Positions 1 to 8,293 of a stretch of 64,000 bases of DNA are shown here, in pieces. This stretch comes from Treponema sp. (GTDB taxonomy: Bacteria; Spirochaetota; Spirochaetia; Treponematales; Treponemataceae). The notes under the pieces were generated by a model, which saw only the letters and a program-made list of their open reading frames with translations, did not search any database and was not told where the DNA came from. Location: NCBI GenBank assembly GCA_017940255.1, contig JAGAZB010000009.1, forward strand, positions 177,167 to 241,166, read 5' to 3'. The stretch's first letter is position 1; every line of letters begins with the position of its first letter. A program made the position numbers and the translations under genes.

Positions 1-207
1 TTTTATAACATTCAGGCTGAAATTAAGTATGTTTTGAAAATGCAGGCAGTTTATATCATTATTACTTCGATTATTATTTCTCTTATATTTATTATTTTTG
101 GTTCGTTAAGTTTGACTTTCCATGTGATTCTTGTTAATCAAAATAAAACTTACATGTTGGAAGAAAGTATTAAAAAAGAAATTGTTGTATATAAGGAGAA
201 TAAGTAA
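1..207 (+). CDS. C-terminal part of an unrecognised membrane protein gene, cut by window start
   Basis: Frame 1 is open from the first base to a TAA at 205-207 and gives 68 residues. A basic stretch near the start of the fragment is followed by one strongly hydrophobic segment (about residues 18-42, rich in Ile, Phe and Leu) and a charged tail ending in KEIVVYKENK. It therefore looks like a single membrane span followed by a short hydrophilic end. The TAA overlaps the ATG of the next gene (TAATG), so the two are almost certainly co-transcribed and translationally coupled. The family is not recognised. An internal ATG at 40-42 exists, but the open frame upstream of it suggests a gene truncated by the window edge. 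Confidence 0.6.
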   Translation, partial: FYNIQAEIKYVLKMQAVYIIITSIIISLIFIIFGSLSLTFHVILVNQNKTYMLEESIKKEIVVYKENK

Positions 208-428
208 TGGCAGGCTTTGTAGTTATAGTAATTATCTTATTTGCAATTGCTATTTTTATCGTTCCTAAACTAATTAAGATTTTTGGAAATGAAACATTTG
301 ATGAAAATAAAGCAACAGGTCGAACTGTGCGTAAAACACCAGAGCAAAAAGCTTTACGTTTTAAGATTTATGCAGCAGGATTATTTTTGCTTTTTATTGT
401 GATTGCAATTTTGATTGGTATAAATTAG
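207..428 (+). CDS. Small two-span membrane protein, 73 aa, function unknown
   Basis: The start is supported by an AAGGAG ribosome site at 193-198 and by overlap with the stop of the upstream gene. The protein has an N-terminal hydrophobic segment (about residues 4-24), a charged central stretch with several Lys and Arg (about 28-52), and a second hydrophobic segment (about 53-71). With the upstream fragment it forms the end of a plus-strand operon closed by the terminator at 443-490. No family or catalytic motif is recognisable; it could be an accessory membrane subunit, but nothing in the sequence assigns a role. Confidence 0.65.
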   Translation: MAGFVVIVIILFAIAIFIVPKLIKIFGNETFDENKATGRTVRKTPEQKALRFKIYAAGLFLLFIVIAILIGIN

Positions 429-442
429 TCTAAAAATATAGA

Positions 443-490
443 CTTACACAAGAATCTACTGATAAGAATTCTTGTGTAAGCTTTTTTTTT
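443..490. terminator. Strong bidirectional terminator between convergent genes
   Basis: A perfect 13-bp inverted repeat (CTTACACAAGAAT at 443-455, ATTCTTGTGTAAG at 468-480) is followed on the plus strand by nine T residues. On the minus strand the stem is followed by a weaker T-rich stretch (TATATTTTT). It lies between the plus-strand operon ending at 428 and the minus-strand ATPase gene ending at 489. Confidence 0.9.
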
Positions 491-2699
491 ATTTCTGTTT
501 TCTAAGCAGTCTCAAAGAGTTGAGAACTGCAAGAATTGTAACTCCAACGTCGCCGAAGACGGCCAGCCACATGTTTGAAATACCCAGTGCACTGAGGATA
601 AGAATTGTACCTTTAATTCCCAGGGCACCGTAAAGGTTTTCATAAACTACGCGCAGTGTGCGGCGGCTGATTTTAATTCCGTCAACAATCTTGCTAGGTT
701 TATCTTCCATGATGATTATGTCGGCTGCTTCAATTGCGGCGTCGCTTCCCATGCTTCCCATTGCAATTCCGGCATCGGCGCGGGCAAGAACTGGAGCGTC
801 GTTAATTCCGTCTCCTGCAAAAATGAGTGTGCCGCGTTTTTTGCCTTCCTTTCCCTTCTTAGCAGGTTTTCGGAGGTCTGCAAGCAGCTCTTCAACTTTT
901 GTAAGCTTGTCTGCGCTCAGCAGCTGGCCGTAAGCCTTTTTGAGCCCCAGTTTTGCCGCAACAGTGTGGGCAGCGCGTTCGTTGTCGCCGGTGAGCATTA
1001 CAACATTTTCAACACCAACTTTCTTAAGTCCCTGAACAGTTTCTGCTGAATCATCCTTTATTTCATCACTAATTACAATGTGGCCACTGTACTTTCCTTC
1101 ACTTGCAACATGAATTACAGTTCCATCCTGATGTTCAAGACATTCGTCGTATTTAATTCCGAACTTGTCCATCAGCTTTGTATTACCGGCCAGAACTTCC
1201 TTGCCGTTTACCAGAGCCTTAATTCCCATGCCGGCAATTTCTTCTACATTTTCAAGCTTTACCTGGTCGCAGCACTTGTCGTGGTGGGCAGCCTTGAGCG
1301 AAGCCGAAATTGGGTGAGTTGAGAACATTTCTGTGTGAGTTGCAAGCGCAAGCAGTTCTGTTTCTGTAATAGCCGGGTCGGTTGCGTGAATATGAGAAAC
1401 AACAAAGTTTCCTTTTGTAAGGGTTCCTGTTTTGTCGAAAACAGCGGTTTTTGTGTGGCCCAGAGTTTCGAGGTAAACACTTCCCTTAATAAGAATGCCT
1501 TTTTGGGCAGCAGCTGTTATTCCTCCGCAGAAAGAAAGAGGAATTGAAATTACGATTGCGCAAGGGCAGCTTACAACCAGGAACATGAGGGCTCGGTAAA
1601 CCCAGGTGCTCCAGCTTGCCTGCCATGCCCACTGGCCGCTTGTAAAGCCGATGATAAGGCTTGGGATAATTGCCAGGGCAAGGGCTGAATAAACAACAAT
1701 CGGAGTGTAAACACGGGCAAAGCGGGTAACAAACTGCTCTTCCTTTGTCTTGTTTTCTGTTGCGTTTTCAACCAGTTCCAGAATGCGGGCAAGGGCAGAA
1801 TCTCCAGCGTGACGGGTAGTGCGAATTTCCAAAACTCCTTGCTTGTTGATTGAGCCGGAAAGCACTTCGTCTCCAATTCCTACACGGCGCGGAATGCTTT
1901 CGCCTGTGAGGGCAGAGGTATCTATAAAGCTTTCGCCGTCTACAACAACGCCGTCAATTGGAATGCGGTCGCCAGGTTTTACGATGATTACAGAATCCTT
2001 TTCTACATCTTCTGGATTAACTTCGCGGGTTTCTTCTCCGACCTTTACAGTTGCGTGGTCAGGACGCAGTTTAGCAATTTCTTCAATTGAATCGCGGGAT
2101 TTATCTACTGCGTAATCTTCAAACTTTTCGCCCACCTGGTACAAAATCATGATAGCAACGGCTTCTTCATACTTTCCAAGGAGAATGGCGCCAATTGAAG
2201 AAACCGACATTAAGAAGGCTTCGTCCATCAGTTCGCCGTGAATCAGGTTAGAAACTGCGCCAATTACAATGTCTTTTCCGGTGATGATGTAAGCAAGGAA
2301 ATAAAGCACCATGAAAATGGCCTTATGAATCAGGTCAATTTTTGGAATTGCCGGCAGCCAGGATTCGAGCGGCAGATGTTCAATCACAAGTCCGAGTACA
2401 AATAAAACTGCAGCAAAAATTATCTGTTTTACGCTAAGTTCTTCATCATCGTCGTGGTCGTGATTGTGACCGTGTTCATGACCACAGCCGCAAGAACAGC
2501 CCCCGTGAGAATGTCCGTGGTGTCCATGCTCGCATTCGCAGTGGTCTTCGTCGTGCCCGTCATGGTCGTGGCAGCAGCAGTCATCGTCATCATGATGATG
2601 GTGAGACTGTTCGTGTCCCTCGTGGTGCTCATGAGCTTCATGCTCGTGTCCCTCGTGGTGATGGTCCTGTTCCATCTCTTCTTCTATTTCTTTACTCAT
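489..2699 (-). CDS. Heavy-metal P1B-type ATPase (Zn/Cd/Pb exporter type) with His/Cys-rich N-terminus
   Basis: This 736-aa ATP-driven efflux pump sits in the cytoplasmic membrane. Recognisable P-type elements are TGES at about 265-268 (actuator), the P1B signature CPC at 378-380 in the metal-conducting helix, DKTGTLT at 422-428 with the phosphorylated Asp, an HP dipeptide about 45 residues later, and GDGINDAP near 660. The CPC motif and the neighbouring ArsR/SmtB repressor favour divalent soft metals (Zn, Cd, Pb) over copper. The usual N-terminal HMA domain with GMxCxxC is missing. In its place residues 13-87 are an extreme His/Asp/Glu/Cys-rich tail (runs HHHH and CCC, and CECEH, CSCGCG clusters), presumably a metal-sensing or metal-loading tail. 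The gene starts 6 nt after the repressor stop, so the two form one operon. Confidence 0.93.
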   Translation of the reverse strand: MSKEIEEEMEQDHHHEGHEHEAHEHHEGHEQSHHHHDDDDCCCHDHDGHDEDHCECEHGHHGHSHGGCSCGCGHEHGHNHDHDDDEELSVKQIIFAAVLFVLGLVIEHLPLESWLPAIPKIDLIHKAIFMVLYFLAYIITGKDIVIGAVSNLIHGELMDEAFLMSVSSIGAILLGKYEEAVAIMILYQVGEKFEDYAVDKSRDSIEEIAKLRPDHATVKVGEETREVNPEDVEKDSVIIVKPGDRIPIDGVVVDGESFIDTSALTGESIPRRVGIGDEVLSGSINKQGVLEIRTTRHAGDSALARILELVENATENKTKEEQFVTRFARVYTPIVVYSALALAIIPSLIIGFTSGQWAWQASWSTWVYRALMFLVVSCPCAIVISIPLSFCGGITAAAQKGILIKGSVYLETLGHTKTAVFDKTGTLTKGNFVVSHIHATDPAITETELLALATHTEMFSTHPISASLKAAHHDKCCDQVKLENVEEIAGMGIKALVNGKEVLAGNTKLMDKFGIKYDECLEHQDGTVIHVASEGKYSGHIVISDEIKDDSAETVQGLKKVGVENVVMLTGDNERAAHTVAAKLGLKKAYGQLLSADKLTKVEELLADLRKPAKKGKEGKKRGTLIFAGDGINDAPVLARADAGIAMGSMGSDAAIEAADIIIMEDKPSKIVDGIKISRRTLRVVYENLYGALGIKGTILILSALGISNMWLAVFGDVGVTILAVLNSLRLLRKQK

Positions 2700-2705
2700 A
2701 AATCA

Positions 2706-3065
2706 TTACTCCTTTTCCAAAATGTGTTCAAAGCCACATTCAAGAATGCTTTTTACATGTTCATCGGCAAGACTGTAATAAACAACCTTGCCTTCGCGAC
2801 GGGTGCGCACTAAATCTGAATCCCGCAGAGTCTTAAGCTGATGAGAAACTGCCGAAATAGACATGCCCAGAAGTGAAGAAATATCGCATACACACAGATC
2901 ACTTTTATCCAGTGCATACAAAATCTTTACGCGGGTAGTATCGCCAAAAATTTTATAGAAATCTGATAAATCAAAAAGCACTTCATCTGCCGGGAAAGTT
3001 GCCTTTACCGCTTTGACGGTGTCTTCGTGAATTATCTCGCCTTCACAAGTTTCAATATTTTTCAT
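2706..3065 (-). CDS. ArsR/SmtB-family metal-responsive repressor
   Basis: A 119-aa winged-helix repressor. Two metal-site signatures known in the family can be read. The alpha-3 type motif DLCVCD has Cys58 and Cys60, as in the CadC/ArsR ELCVCD box. The alpha-5 type motif D-x-H-x10-H-x2-E is complete (Asp101, His103, His114, Glu117), as in SmtB and CzrA zinc sensors. The recognition helix region is MSISAVSHQLKTL. Carrying both sites resembles CadC-like proteins that bind Cd/Pb and Zn at different places. It is the first gene of the efflux operon, reads from ATG at 3065 behind a GGAGG site, and lies directly after a palindromic region that is its likely operator (autoregulation inferred). Confidence 0.92.
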   Translation of the reverse strand: MKNIETCEGEIIHEDTVKAVKATFPADEVLFDLSDFYKIFGDTTRVKILYALDKSDLCVCDISSLLGMSISAVSHQLKTLRDSDLVRTRREGKVVYYSLADEHVKSILECGFEHILEKE

Positions 3066-3083
3066 ATGCCTCCAAAAAGAAAA

Positions 3084-3135
3084 AGGATATTACTTGAATA
3101 ATTGCTCAATTGAACAACTGTTCAAATAATATCCT
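3084..3135. promoter_or_regulatory. 52-bp near-perfect palindrome: tandem ArsR operators, doubling as terminator hairpin
   Basis: The 52 bp are symmetric about 3109.5 with only 4 of 26 base pairs mismatched. Inside are two ArsR-type half-dyad units placed end to end: TTGAATAATTGCTCAA (3094-3109, imperfect 7-2-7) and TTGAACAACTGTTCAA (3110-3125, perfect 7-2-7). The TGAACA-n2-TGTTCA form is typical of SmtB/CzrA/CadC operators. On the minus strand the arms end in TTTTTCTTTTT and then GGAGG and the repressor ATG, so the same DNA also has the shape of an intrinsic terminator for the P-II/DUF1538 run upstream. Operator use is an inference from family knowledge. Confidence 0.75.
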
Positions 3136-3169
3136 CATTTGAATGATTATGCAAGTGTTTTCTAAAAAA

Positions 3170-3829
3170 TTATTTCTTCCCCAGCACTGTAAAATCCTGT
3201 GCTTCGTTACAGAAAATAATTCCGCTGCCGGCCTCTGCAAAGCAGGGCAGGACCTTTATAGCTTGGACAATAGCGTCTTTTTTTTCGCTTGGAACCAGAA
3301 TAATCAGCATGTCTTTTTCTGGAACAATCTTCATGCCGAAAAATGCTGCGTCACCTTCCTTTGCAGTTCCCCGGGCTCCCATAATTGTGCCGCCACCAGC
3401 ACCAGCCCGGCGTGCCGCATCCATGGCATCTTCCGCATAACCCTTGTTTACAATCACATTTATCATCTGATAAGTTTCTTTCTTTTCATTTTCTGCCATA
3501 GAATCACCCCCTGTTTTTTCAACCGATTTTTTGCTGCCGGCCTTTACAAAATCACCAACTTCAAGACTGAAAAGCACTCCGAAATGTTTTTTGTTCTCGC
3601 AGGCCTGTATTATCGCATCTTTTGCGTCCTGATATTTTTCATCCTCTAAAATTATGTAGACAATGTCTTTTGACGTATCACCAAGACCAAGCAGCTGTAA
3701 AATTCCGTTGCTTGCGGTGCCTCTGCCCATTGCAATGGTTCCGCCGCCAGCCCCTGCTTTTTTTGCGGTGTCTGTTATAAATTCCCCGCTGTCATGCGGT
3801 ACAATACTAATCAGAAGTTTATAATTCAT
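3170..3829 (-). CDS. Tandem P-II-like protein (two P-II domains in one chain)
   Basis: 219 residues contain two repeats of the P-II (GlnB-like) ferredoxin fold, about residues 1-105 and 118-219. Each shows the glycine-rich signature AGAGGGTI followed by a GRGTA/ARGTA stretch, which in P-II proteins lies near the T-loop base and nucleotide pocket. A natural P-II is a trimer of about 110 residues, so this is a fused pair. The start overlaps the end of the DUF1538 membrane gene by 11 bp, so translation is coupled. P-II-like proteins encoded beside a membrane protein commonly gate that transporter; by analogy this one probably regulates the DUF1538 protein in response to a nucleotide or small ligand. 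The ligand cannot be read from the sequence. Confidence 0.85.
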   Translation of the reverse strand: MNYKLLISIVPHDSGEFITDTAKKAGAGGGTIAMGRGTASNGILQLLGLGDTSKDIVYIILEDEKYQDAKDAIIQACENKKHFGVLFSLEVGDFVKAGSKKSVEKTGGDSMAENEKKETYQMINVIVNKGYAEDAMDAARRAGAGGGTIMGARGTAKEGDAAFFGMKIVPEKDMLIILVPSEKKDAIVQAIKVLPCFAEAGSGIIFCNEAQDFTVLGKK

Positions 3830-5360
3830 TAGTCACCTCCCCGGCAGCTGTGTCATTATCCGGCTTGACCGGATAATCCTTCTTTTCGTTCTTTTTCTGC
3901 TTCATCTTGAAAATAATTCCCATTACCTGAATTGCAATAAGCGGCATCATGGCAACCAGCGCAATTACGCCAAAGGAATCGTTTCCGCCCTGACCGCTGC
4001 TTGCCGCTCCAAGAGTAAATGAAAGTACAAAAGTTGAAGTAAGAGGCCCCGAAGCAACTCCGCCCGAGTCAAAGGCAATGCCCGAAAAGAGGGAAGGGCA
4101 GAAAAGCATCAGAATCATTGCGATTATATAGCCCGGAATAAGTATGATTTTAAGATTAAAGCCGCTTACAGCCCGCAGCATGGAAAGACCGATAGCTAAG
4201 GCTGTTCCAACTGATAAAAATACCAGCAGAACTTTTCTTTTGATTGTACCACCGCTCACGCTTTCTACCTGCTCGCTTAAAACCCAAACTGCAGGTTCTG
4301 CACTAACGATGATTGCCCCAAGGGCAAGACCTGTACCGAGTAAAATTACATACCAGATGCCGCCCCGTTCAAGGGCAAGTGCCCCAAGCTTCTGCCCAAG
4401 AGCCGCTCCTGCCTGAGAAAAGCCTCCGTTTACCCCGATTAAAAAGATTGTAAGGCCGATAAAAGCATAAGCAAAACCGATTATAATTCTGATTACCTGG
4501 CGGCGGGTCATTTTCAAGAGGAAAATCTGAAAGATGACGAAAAGGGCAAAAAGAGGTGCAATTGAAATAAGAGCTTCGTGAATTACGTGAGAAGCAATTA
4601 TTCCAAAACTGCTGATTGCCGCACTGCTGGCGTCAGCTTCTGCCAGAACTTCTGCGGCTGCGACATCTGAAAAAGCTCCTCTGCTTTGTAAAATAATCGA
4701 ATAAATAAGAACAGCCATAACTGGCCCAATCGAACAGATTCCTGTAAGGCCAAAGCTGTTGTCATTATCATCACGAACGGAAGAAACACCAAGTCCCAGT
4801 GCCATGATGAAAGGAACGGTCATAGGACCTGTTGTTGCACCGCCTGAATCAAAGGCAATTCCAATAAAACTGTCTGGTGCCGCAAAAGAAATTGCAAAAA
4901 GGATGAGATAGGCAATAAAGAAAGTCCATTTTATAGATAAGTTAAGCACAGTGCGCAGCAAGCCCAGCATGATGAAAATCCCGACTCCGCACGCAATTAC
5001 AAATGTGATGGCAAGTTTATTTACAACAGGAAAAACACCCCTTACCTGGTCTCCAAAAACCTGAATATCCGGCTCGGCTGCGGTAACAATAAAGCCGATT
5101 ATAAAGGCCACGCAAAGCAGCAGTAAAAGCGAGCGTTTTTTTGTCAGCTCGGCACCGCAGCGTTCACCCATAGGCTGAATGCCCAAATCTACACCGAGCA
5201 GAAAAATAGTAAGTCCAAGAATAAGAAGAAGTCCGCCGATTACAAAACGGACCAGCAAAATTTTATCTAAAGGAACAAATGTAAAGCCAAGAAAGAGAAC
5301 AATAGCCATTACGGGAAGCACCGAAACGGCTGTTTCTTTTAGTTTGCTAAGAATATTCAA
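3819..5360 (-). CDS. DUF1538-family polytopic membrane protein (probable transporter)
   Basis: 513 residues with about 12-14 hydrophobic segments arranged as an internal duplication (about 1-250 and 275-480). Both halves carry the same landmarks: a GVDLGIQPMG or GVNGGFSQAG-type stretch, a (S)AEPDIQV or SAEPAVWVLSEQV stretch, and an AFDSGG motif followed by G(P/A)(M/L)T. These repeated polar motifs inside membrane segments are characteristic of DUF1538 proteins. The family is often encoded next to P-II-like genes, as here, suggesting a ligand-gated transporter, but its substrate is not established. The tail is basic and acidic (EKKDYPVKPDNDTAAGEV). The gene lies 17 nt after luxS and overlaps the tandem P-II gene. 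Confidence 0.85.
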   Translation of the reverse strand: MNILSKLKETAVSVLPVMAIVLFLGFTFVPLDKILLVRFVIGGLLLILGLTIFLLGVDLGIQPMGERCGAELTKKRSLLLLLCVAFIIGFIVTAAEPDIQVFGDQVRGVFPVVNKLAITFVIACGVGIFIMLGLLRTVLNLSIKWTFFIAYLILFAISFAAPDSFIGIAFDSGGATTGPMTVPFIMALGLGVSSVRDDNDNSFGLTGICSIGPVMAVLIYSIILQSRGAFSDVAAAEVLAEADASSAAISSFGIIASHVIHEALISIAPLFALFVIFQIFLLKMTRRQVIRIIIGFAYAFIGLTIFLIGVNGGFSQAGAALGQKLGALALERGGIWYVILLGTGLALGAIIVSAEPAVWVLSEQVESVSGGTIKRKVLLVFLSVGTALAIGLSMLRAVSGFNLKIILIPGYIIAMILMLFCPSLFSGIAFDSGGVASGPLTSTFVLSFTLGAASSGQGGNDSFGVIALVAMMPLIAIQVMGIIFKMKQKKNEKKDYPVKPDNDTAAGEVTNEL

Positions 5361-5377
5361 TTAACCTGCCTCTAAAG

Positions 5378-5851
5378 TTATTTGATAAATGCCGAATACC
5401 CCTTGTTTTTAATTCCGTCGCACCACTGTTTTGCGTAGTGTTTTGCGCCTTCAAGGTCGTGGTCGCGGTAGTTTCCGCATTCAGCTTCTGTAGTTGCAGG
5501 AATTGGCTTATCCCAAACAGCAACTTTAGAAAGTACATTCATAAAATGATTAGCAATTTCTTCTTCTGTATGTTCACCAAAAATTGTGAAGTAAAAACCT
5601 GTTCGGCAACCCATTGGAGATAAATCAATAACTCCAGACATTTCGTCGCGGATATATTCAGCCATCAGGTGTTCCAGAGTATGGATTGCTCCTGTAGGCA
5701 TAAATTCCTTGTTCGGCTGGCAGAATCGAATATCAAATTTTGTTACGATATCACCCTTTTCGCCAACCTTTGTTCCTGCAAGACGAACAAAAGGTGCAGT
5801 TACCTTTGTGTGATCAAGATTAAATGAATCTACGTTATATTTCTTTTCCAT
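5378..5851 (-). CDS. luxS: S-ribosylhomocysteine lyase LuxS
   Basis: LuxS splits S-ribosylhomocysteine into homocysteine and DPD, the precursor of autoinducer AI-2, in the cytoplasm. The metal site is complete: HTLEH (His57, His61) and Cys125 in EAECGNY; the catalytic cysteine lies in GCRTGF (Cys82). The start is taken at the internal ATG (5849-5851) because a CCTGGAGG ribosome site sits 6 nt upstream and because known LuxS proteins begin at this point; a longer frame to 5890 would add 13 unrelated residues and overlap mtnN. The length of 157 aa is normal. It follows mtnN, whose product makes its substrate, so the pair forms the activated methyl cycle detoxification branch. Confidence 0.97.
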   Translation of the reverse strand: MEKKYNVDSFNLDHTKVTAPFVRLAGTKVGEKGDIVTKFDIRFCQPNKEFMPTGAIHTLEHLMAEYIRDEMSGVIDLSPMGCRTGFYFTIFGEHTEEEIANHFMNVLSKVAVWDKPIPATTEAECGNYRDHDLEGAKHYAKQWCDGIKNKGYSAFIK

Positions 5852-5877
5852 AAAAATCCTCCAGGTTTTTCTAAAAA

Positions 5878-6576
5878 CTATAATTTGCAAACAAACTTTT
5901 CAACAAACTGTGCGCTCATTTCTGCACAAGTGTCTTCGTTAAAATCATAGGTGCTTGTTGCACTGTCATCTGCGCAGTCAGACATACAGCGGATAATTAC
6001 AAATGGCACTTTATTTACTGTGCAGGCATGGGCAATTGCGGCCCCTTCCATTTCTACACAGGCAGGAGCAAAATTATCAATAATGCCCTGTTTTACAGCT
6101 TTGTCAGAAATAAACTGATCGCCAGAGGCAACCCGACCTGTCATAATCTGGTGTTTAGAAGCAAAATCGGTTTCTGCAAAGGTTTCTACAGCTTTTTTTA
6201 CCATATCAGAATCTGCCGTAAAGAATCTGTCCATTCCAGGAACCTGTCCAATTTCATAACCAAAAATGCGGACATCAAGGTCGTGGTAGCAGGCTTCTGT
6301 AGAAACTACAAAGTCGAAAACTCCAAGCCCTTTTCCAGCCGCTCCTGCAATTCCTGTGTTTATGATTTTATCAACGCCGAATTTATCAACAAGCATCTGA
6401 ACACAGAGGGCCGCGTTTACTTTTCCAACCCCGCTTTTTACAACAACGAGTTCTTTATCACAATATTTTCCAGAAAAAAATGTAAGGTTTGCGTACTGAA
6501 CTTTTGTGCAGTCTTTTAGCATTGCACAAAGAGAACGAACTTCAACCTCCATGGCACCAATAATTCCGATTTTCAC
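5878..6576 (-). CDS. mtnN: 5'-methylthioadenosine/S-adenosylhomocysteine nucleosidase (MtnN/Pfs)
   Basis: 232 residues of the PNP/UDP phosphorylase fold. The N-terminus KIGIIGAMEVEV carries the conserved Glu12 region, the substrate-binding core has VEMEGAAIAH with the ribose-binding Met-Glu, and IRCMSDCADD holds the catalytic Asp. The enzyme cleaves adenine from SAH and MTA; the S-ribosylhomocysteine product goes to LuxS, encoded 26 nt downstream. The start codon is GTG (6574-6576) with an AAGGAG site upstream. It is part of the same minus-strand operon as lspA and nif3. Confidence 0.96.
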   Translation of the reverse strand: MKIGIIGAMEVEVRSLCAMLKDCTKVQYANLTFFSGKYCDKELVVVKSGVGKVNAALCVQMLVDKFGVDKIINTGIAGAAGKGLGVFDFVVSTEACYHDLDVRIFGYEIGQVPGMDRFFTADSDMVKKAVETFAETDFASKHQIMTGRVASGDQFISDKAVKQGIIDNFAPACVEMEGAAIAHACTVNKVPFVIIRCMSDCADDSATSTYDFNEDTCAEMSAQFVEKFVCKL

Positions 6577-6589
6577 TTTGGTTTACTCC

Positions 6590-6979
6590 TTATCGTTTTA
6601 ATTCAGCTTCTCTTTCTTCTTTTGAAGGCTTAATATAGTGACTTTTTACATCATCCAGAAGTTTATCTTCCAGATGGAATTTTTTGATTGCCCACTGAAT
6701 AACTTTTTTGTAGATTAAAAATCCTAAAACCAGCCCGCCGATAAAAATTACAACTGTAGAAATCTGAAAGGCGATTTGAACAGCCGCACTTTCCGGATTA
6801 AATAATTTTAGCAGAATAAAGGCAGTGATGATGAACAAAACAAGCATAATAGCCATAGTTTCAAGAATTTCAAAGATTGTTGCTACAAACATAAAAATAC
6901 TTGAATAACGTTTCTTGTTGCGGTATTCAACCTGTTCCAGTTTTCTTTTTTTATAGCTTTCTTCGTCTAAATCTTCCAT
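6590..6979 (-). CDS. Small membrane protein with two spans, unknown function
   Basis: 129 residues. The first 30 are highly charged (Lys, Arg, Glu, Tyr), followed by two hydrophobic segments (about 28-58 and 68-88) and a charged C-terminal tail rich in Lys and Glu. The topology suggests both ends in the cytoplasm. It lies 13 nt from lspA and 13 nt from mtnN, so it is translated from the same mRNA. No catalytic residue pattern or known family is recognised; it may be a spirochaete-specific accessory protein. Confidence 0.7.
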   Translation of the reverse strand: MEDLDEESYKKRKLEQVEYRNKKRYSSIFMFVATIFEILETMAIMLVLFIITAFILLKLFNPESAAVQIAFQISTVVIFIGGLVLGFLIYKKVIQWAIKKFHLEDKLLDDVKSHYIKPSKEEREAELKR

Positions 6980-6991
6980 AAATAACCTCTT

Positions 6992-7513
6992 TTATTGTTC
7001 TTTTTCTTTTTTCAGGCTGATAATAAAGGAAATAATGAGGAGGATACCACACACTACAACCGCAGAGTCTGCAACATTAAAAGTTGGCCATCTCTGAAGC
7101 CCAAAAAGTCCGTAGAATTTTACATCTATAAAGTCTACAACGCCTTCTGCACGGAAAAAACGGTCAATCAGATTTCCAAGACCGCCGCCAATAATTCCGG
7201 TGATTGCCCAGCGCTGTAGATATGTAAATTCATCATTTCTAAAATAAACAAATATAACTACGCCAATTACAATAAGAGGGAGTAAAGAAAAAAGAAGATG
7301 TCTTGCAGTTTCTGACCAGCTTGCACCCACACTGAATGCAACCCCTGTATTTGAAATGTGCACAATTCTTAAAAAATCGCCGAAAAATTGAGCACCGATT
7401 GTTCCGTACTGGATATTTTTTACTATCAGCAGTTTTGTAAGCTGATCCAAAATGATTACAACTACCGTTAAAATAAATGGCAGTAACTTTCTCTTAAAAT
7501 CTTTAATTTCCAT
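6992..7513 (-). CDS. lspA: Lipoprotein signal peptidase II
   Basis: A 173-aa inner-membrane aspartyl protease that removes signal peptides from diacylated prolipoproteins. Four hydrophobic segments are visible, and the two catalytic aspartates lie in the conserved contexts GNLIDRFF (about residue 117) and FNVADSAVV (about residue 145). An N-terminal segment with VIILDQLTK matches the family. Its substrates are plentiful here: putative lipoproteins occur at 27612, 35433, 39322, 52946 and 59492. It is 12 nt downstream of the Nif3 gene. Confidence 0.96.
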   Translation of the reverse strand: MEIKDFKRKLLPFILTVVVIILDQLTKLLIVKNIQYGTIGAQFFGDFLRIVHISNTGVAFSVGASWSETARHLLFSLLPLIVIGVVIFVYFRNDEFTYLQRWAITGIIGGGLGNLIDRFFRAEGVVDFIDVKFYGLFGLQRWPTFNVADSAVVVCGILLIISFIISLKKEKEQ

Positions 7514-7525
7514 TATTTAAATATA

Positions 7526-8293
7526 CTACAAATTTGTCGGAAGGTCTATGAAACAAGTTTCCAGCCCCATTTCCTTTTCCAGTTTTTCTTTTAAAAGTGA
7601 AACTCCTATAATTTCTGTTCCGTAGTGGCCGCCAGAAATTACGTTGATTTTCATTTCCTGGGCGTAGTGGTACTGCTCATGTGCAAATTCACCGGTAATA
7701 TAAGCGTCCAGGCCTTCCGAAACTGCCTCTGCAACATCTTCACTCGCTCCTCCAGAAATAATCCCAACACTGCTGATTTTTTCTTTTCCGAATGAAAAGG
7801 CTCTGCATTGTGTTTTTGTAAGAGCGGAAAGCTGAGCGGCAAGTTCTTCTGCGCTTACAGGTGAAGAAAAACTGCCCTTTGCGCCAATGCTCATGCCCCT
7901 CCAGTAACCAAAGCCTTCAACAGCCTGCAAACCAAGCATTTTTGCAAGCCCAAAATTGTTACCATAGGGATTATTTGCATCAAGCGGAATGTGATAGGCC
8001 AGCAGGGCAAGGTCATTTTTTATAAAAGTGGAAACTCTTTTGTAAAGAGAACCCGTAATAGTTTCACAGTGGCCCCAGAAAAGTCCGTGATGAACTACAA
8101 GAGCATCGGCACCTTCTTCAATGGCTCGTAAAGCGCTTTCTTCGCAGGCATCTACCGCAAAAGCAACCTTGTGAATTTCCTTACTTCCAACCTCCCCGTT
8201 CTGAATCTGAATACCGTTTAGTGAAGGGTCAGCCGAAAAATCTTCTATCTTTAGAAATGAATTAAAAAAATCATGAAGCTCTTTTACAGTCAT
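7526..8293 (-). CDS. Nif3-like dinuclear metal-centre protein
   Basis: 255 residues of the NIF3/YbgI (GTP cyclohydrolase 1 type 2-like) family, a hexameric toroid with a dinuclear metal site. The metal ligands are visible in ALVVHHGLFWG (about residues 63-73, HHG) and in the C-terminal ISGGHYGTE stretch (about 219-227) with His and Glu. The N-terminus has the usual DPSLNGIQI motif. The reaction of the family is not settled. The ATG overlaps the TGA of the upstream gene (ATGA at 8290-8293), so the two are translationally coupled. Confidence 0.9.
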   Translation of the reverse strand: MTVKELHDFFNSFLKIEDFSADPSLNGIQIQNGEVGSKEIHKVAFAVDACEESALRAIEEGADALVVHHGLFWGHCETITGSLYKRVSTFIKNDLALLAYHIPLDANNPYGNNFGLAKMLGLQAVEGFGYWRGMSIGAKGSFSSPVSAEELAAQLSALTKTQCRAFSFGKEKISSVGIISGGASEDVAEAVSEGLDAYITGEFAHEQYHYAQEMKINVISGGHYGTEIIGVSLLKEKLEKEMGLETCFIDLPTNL

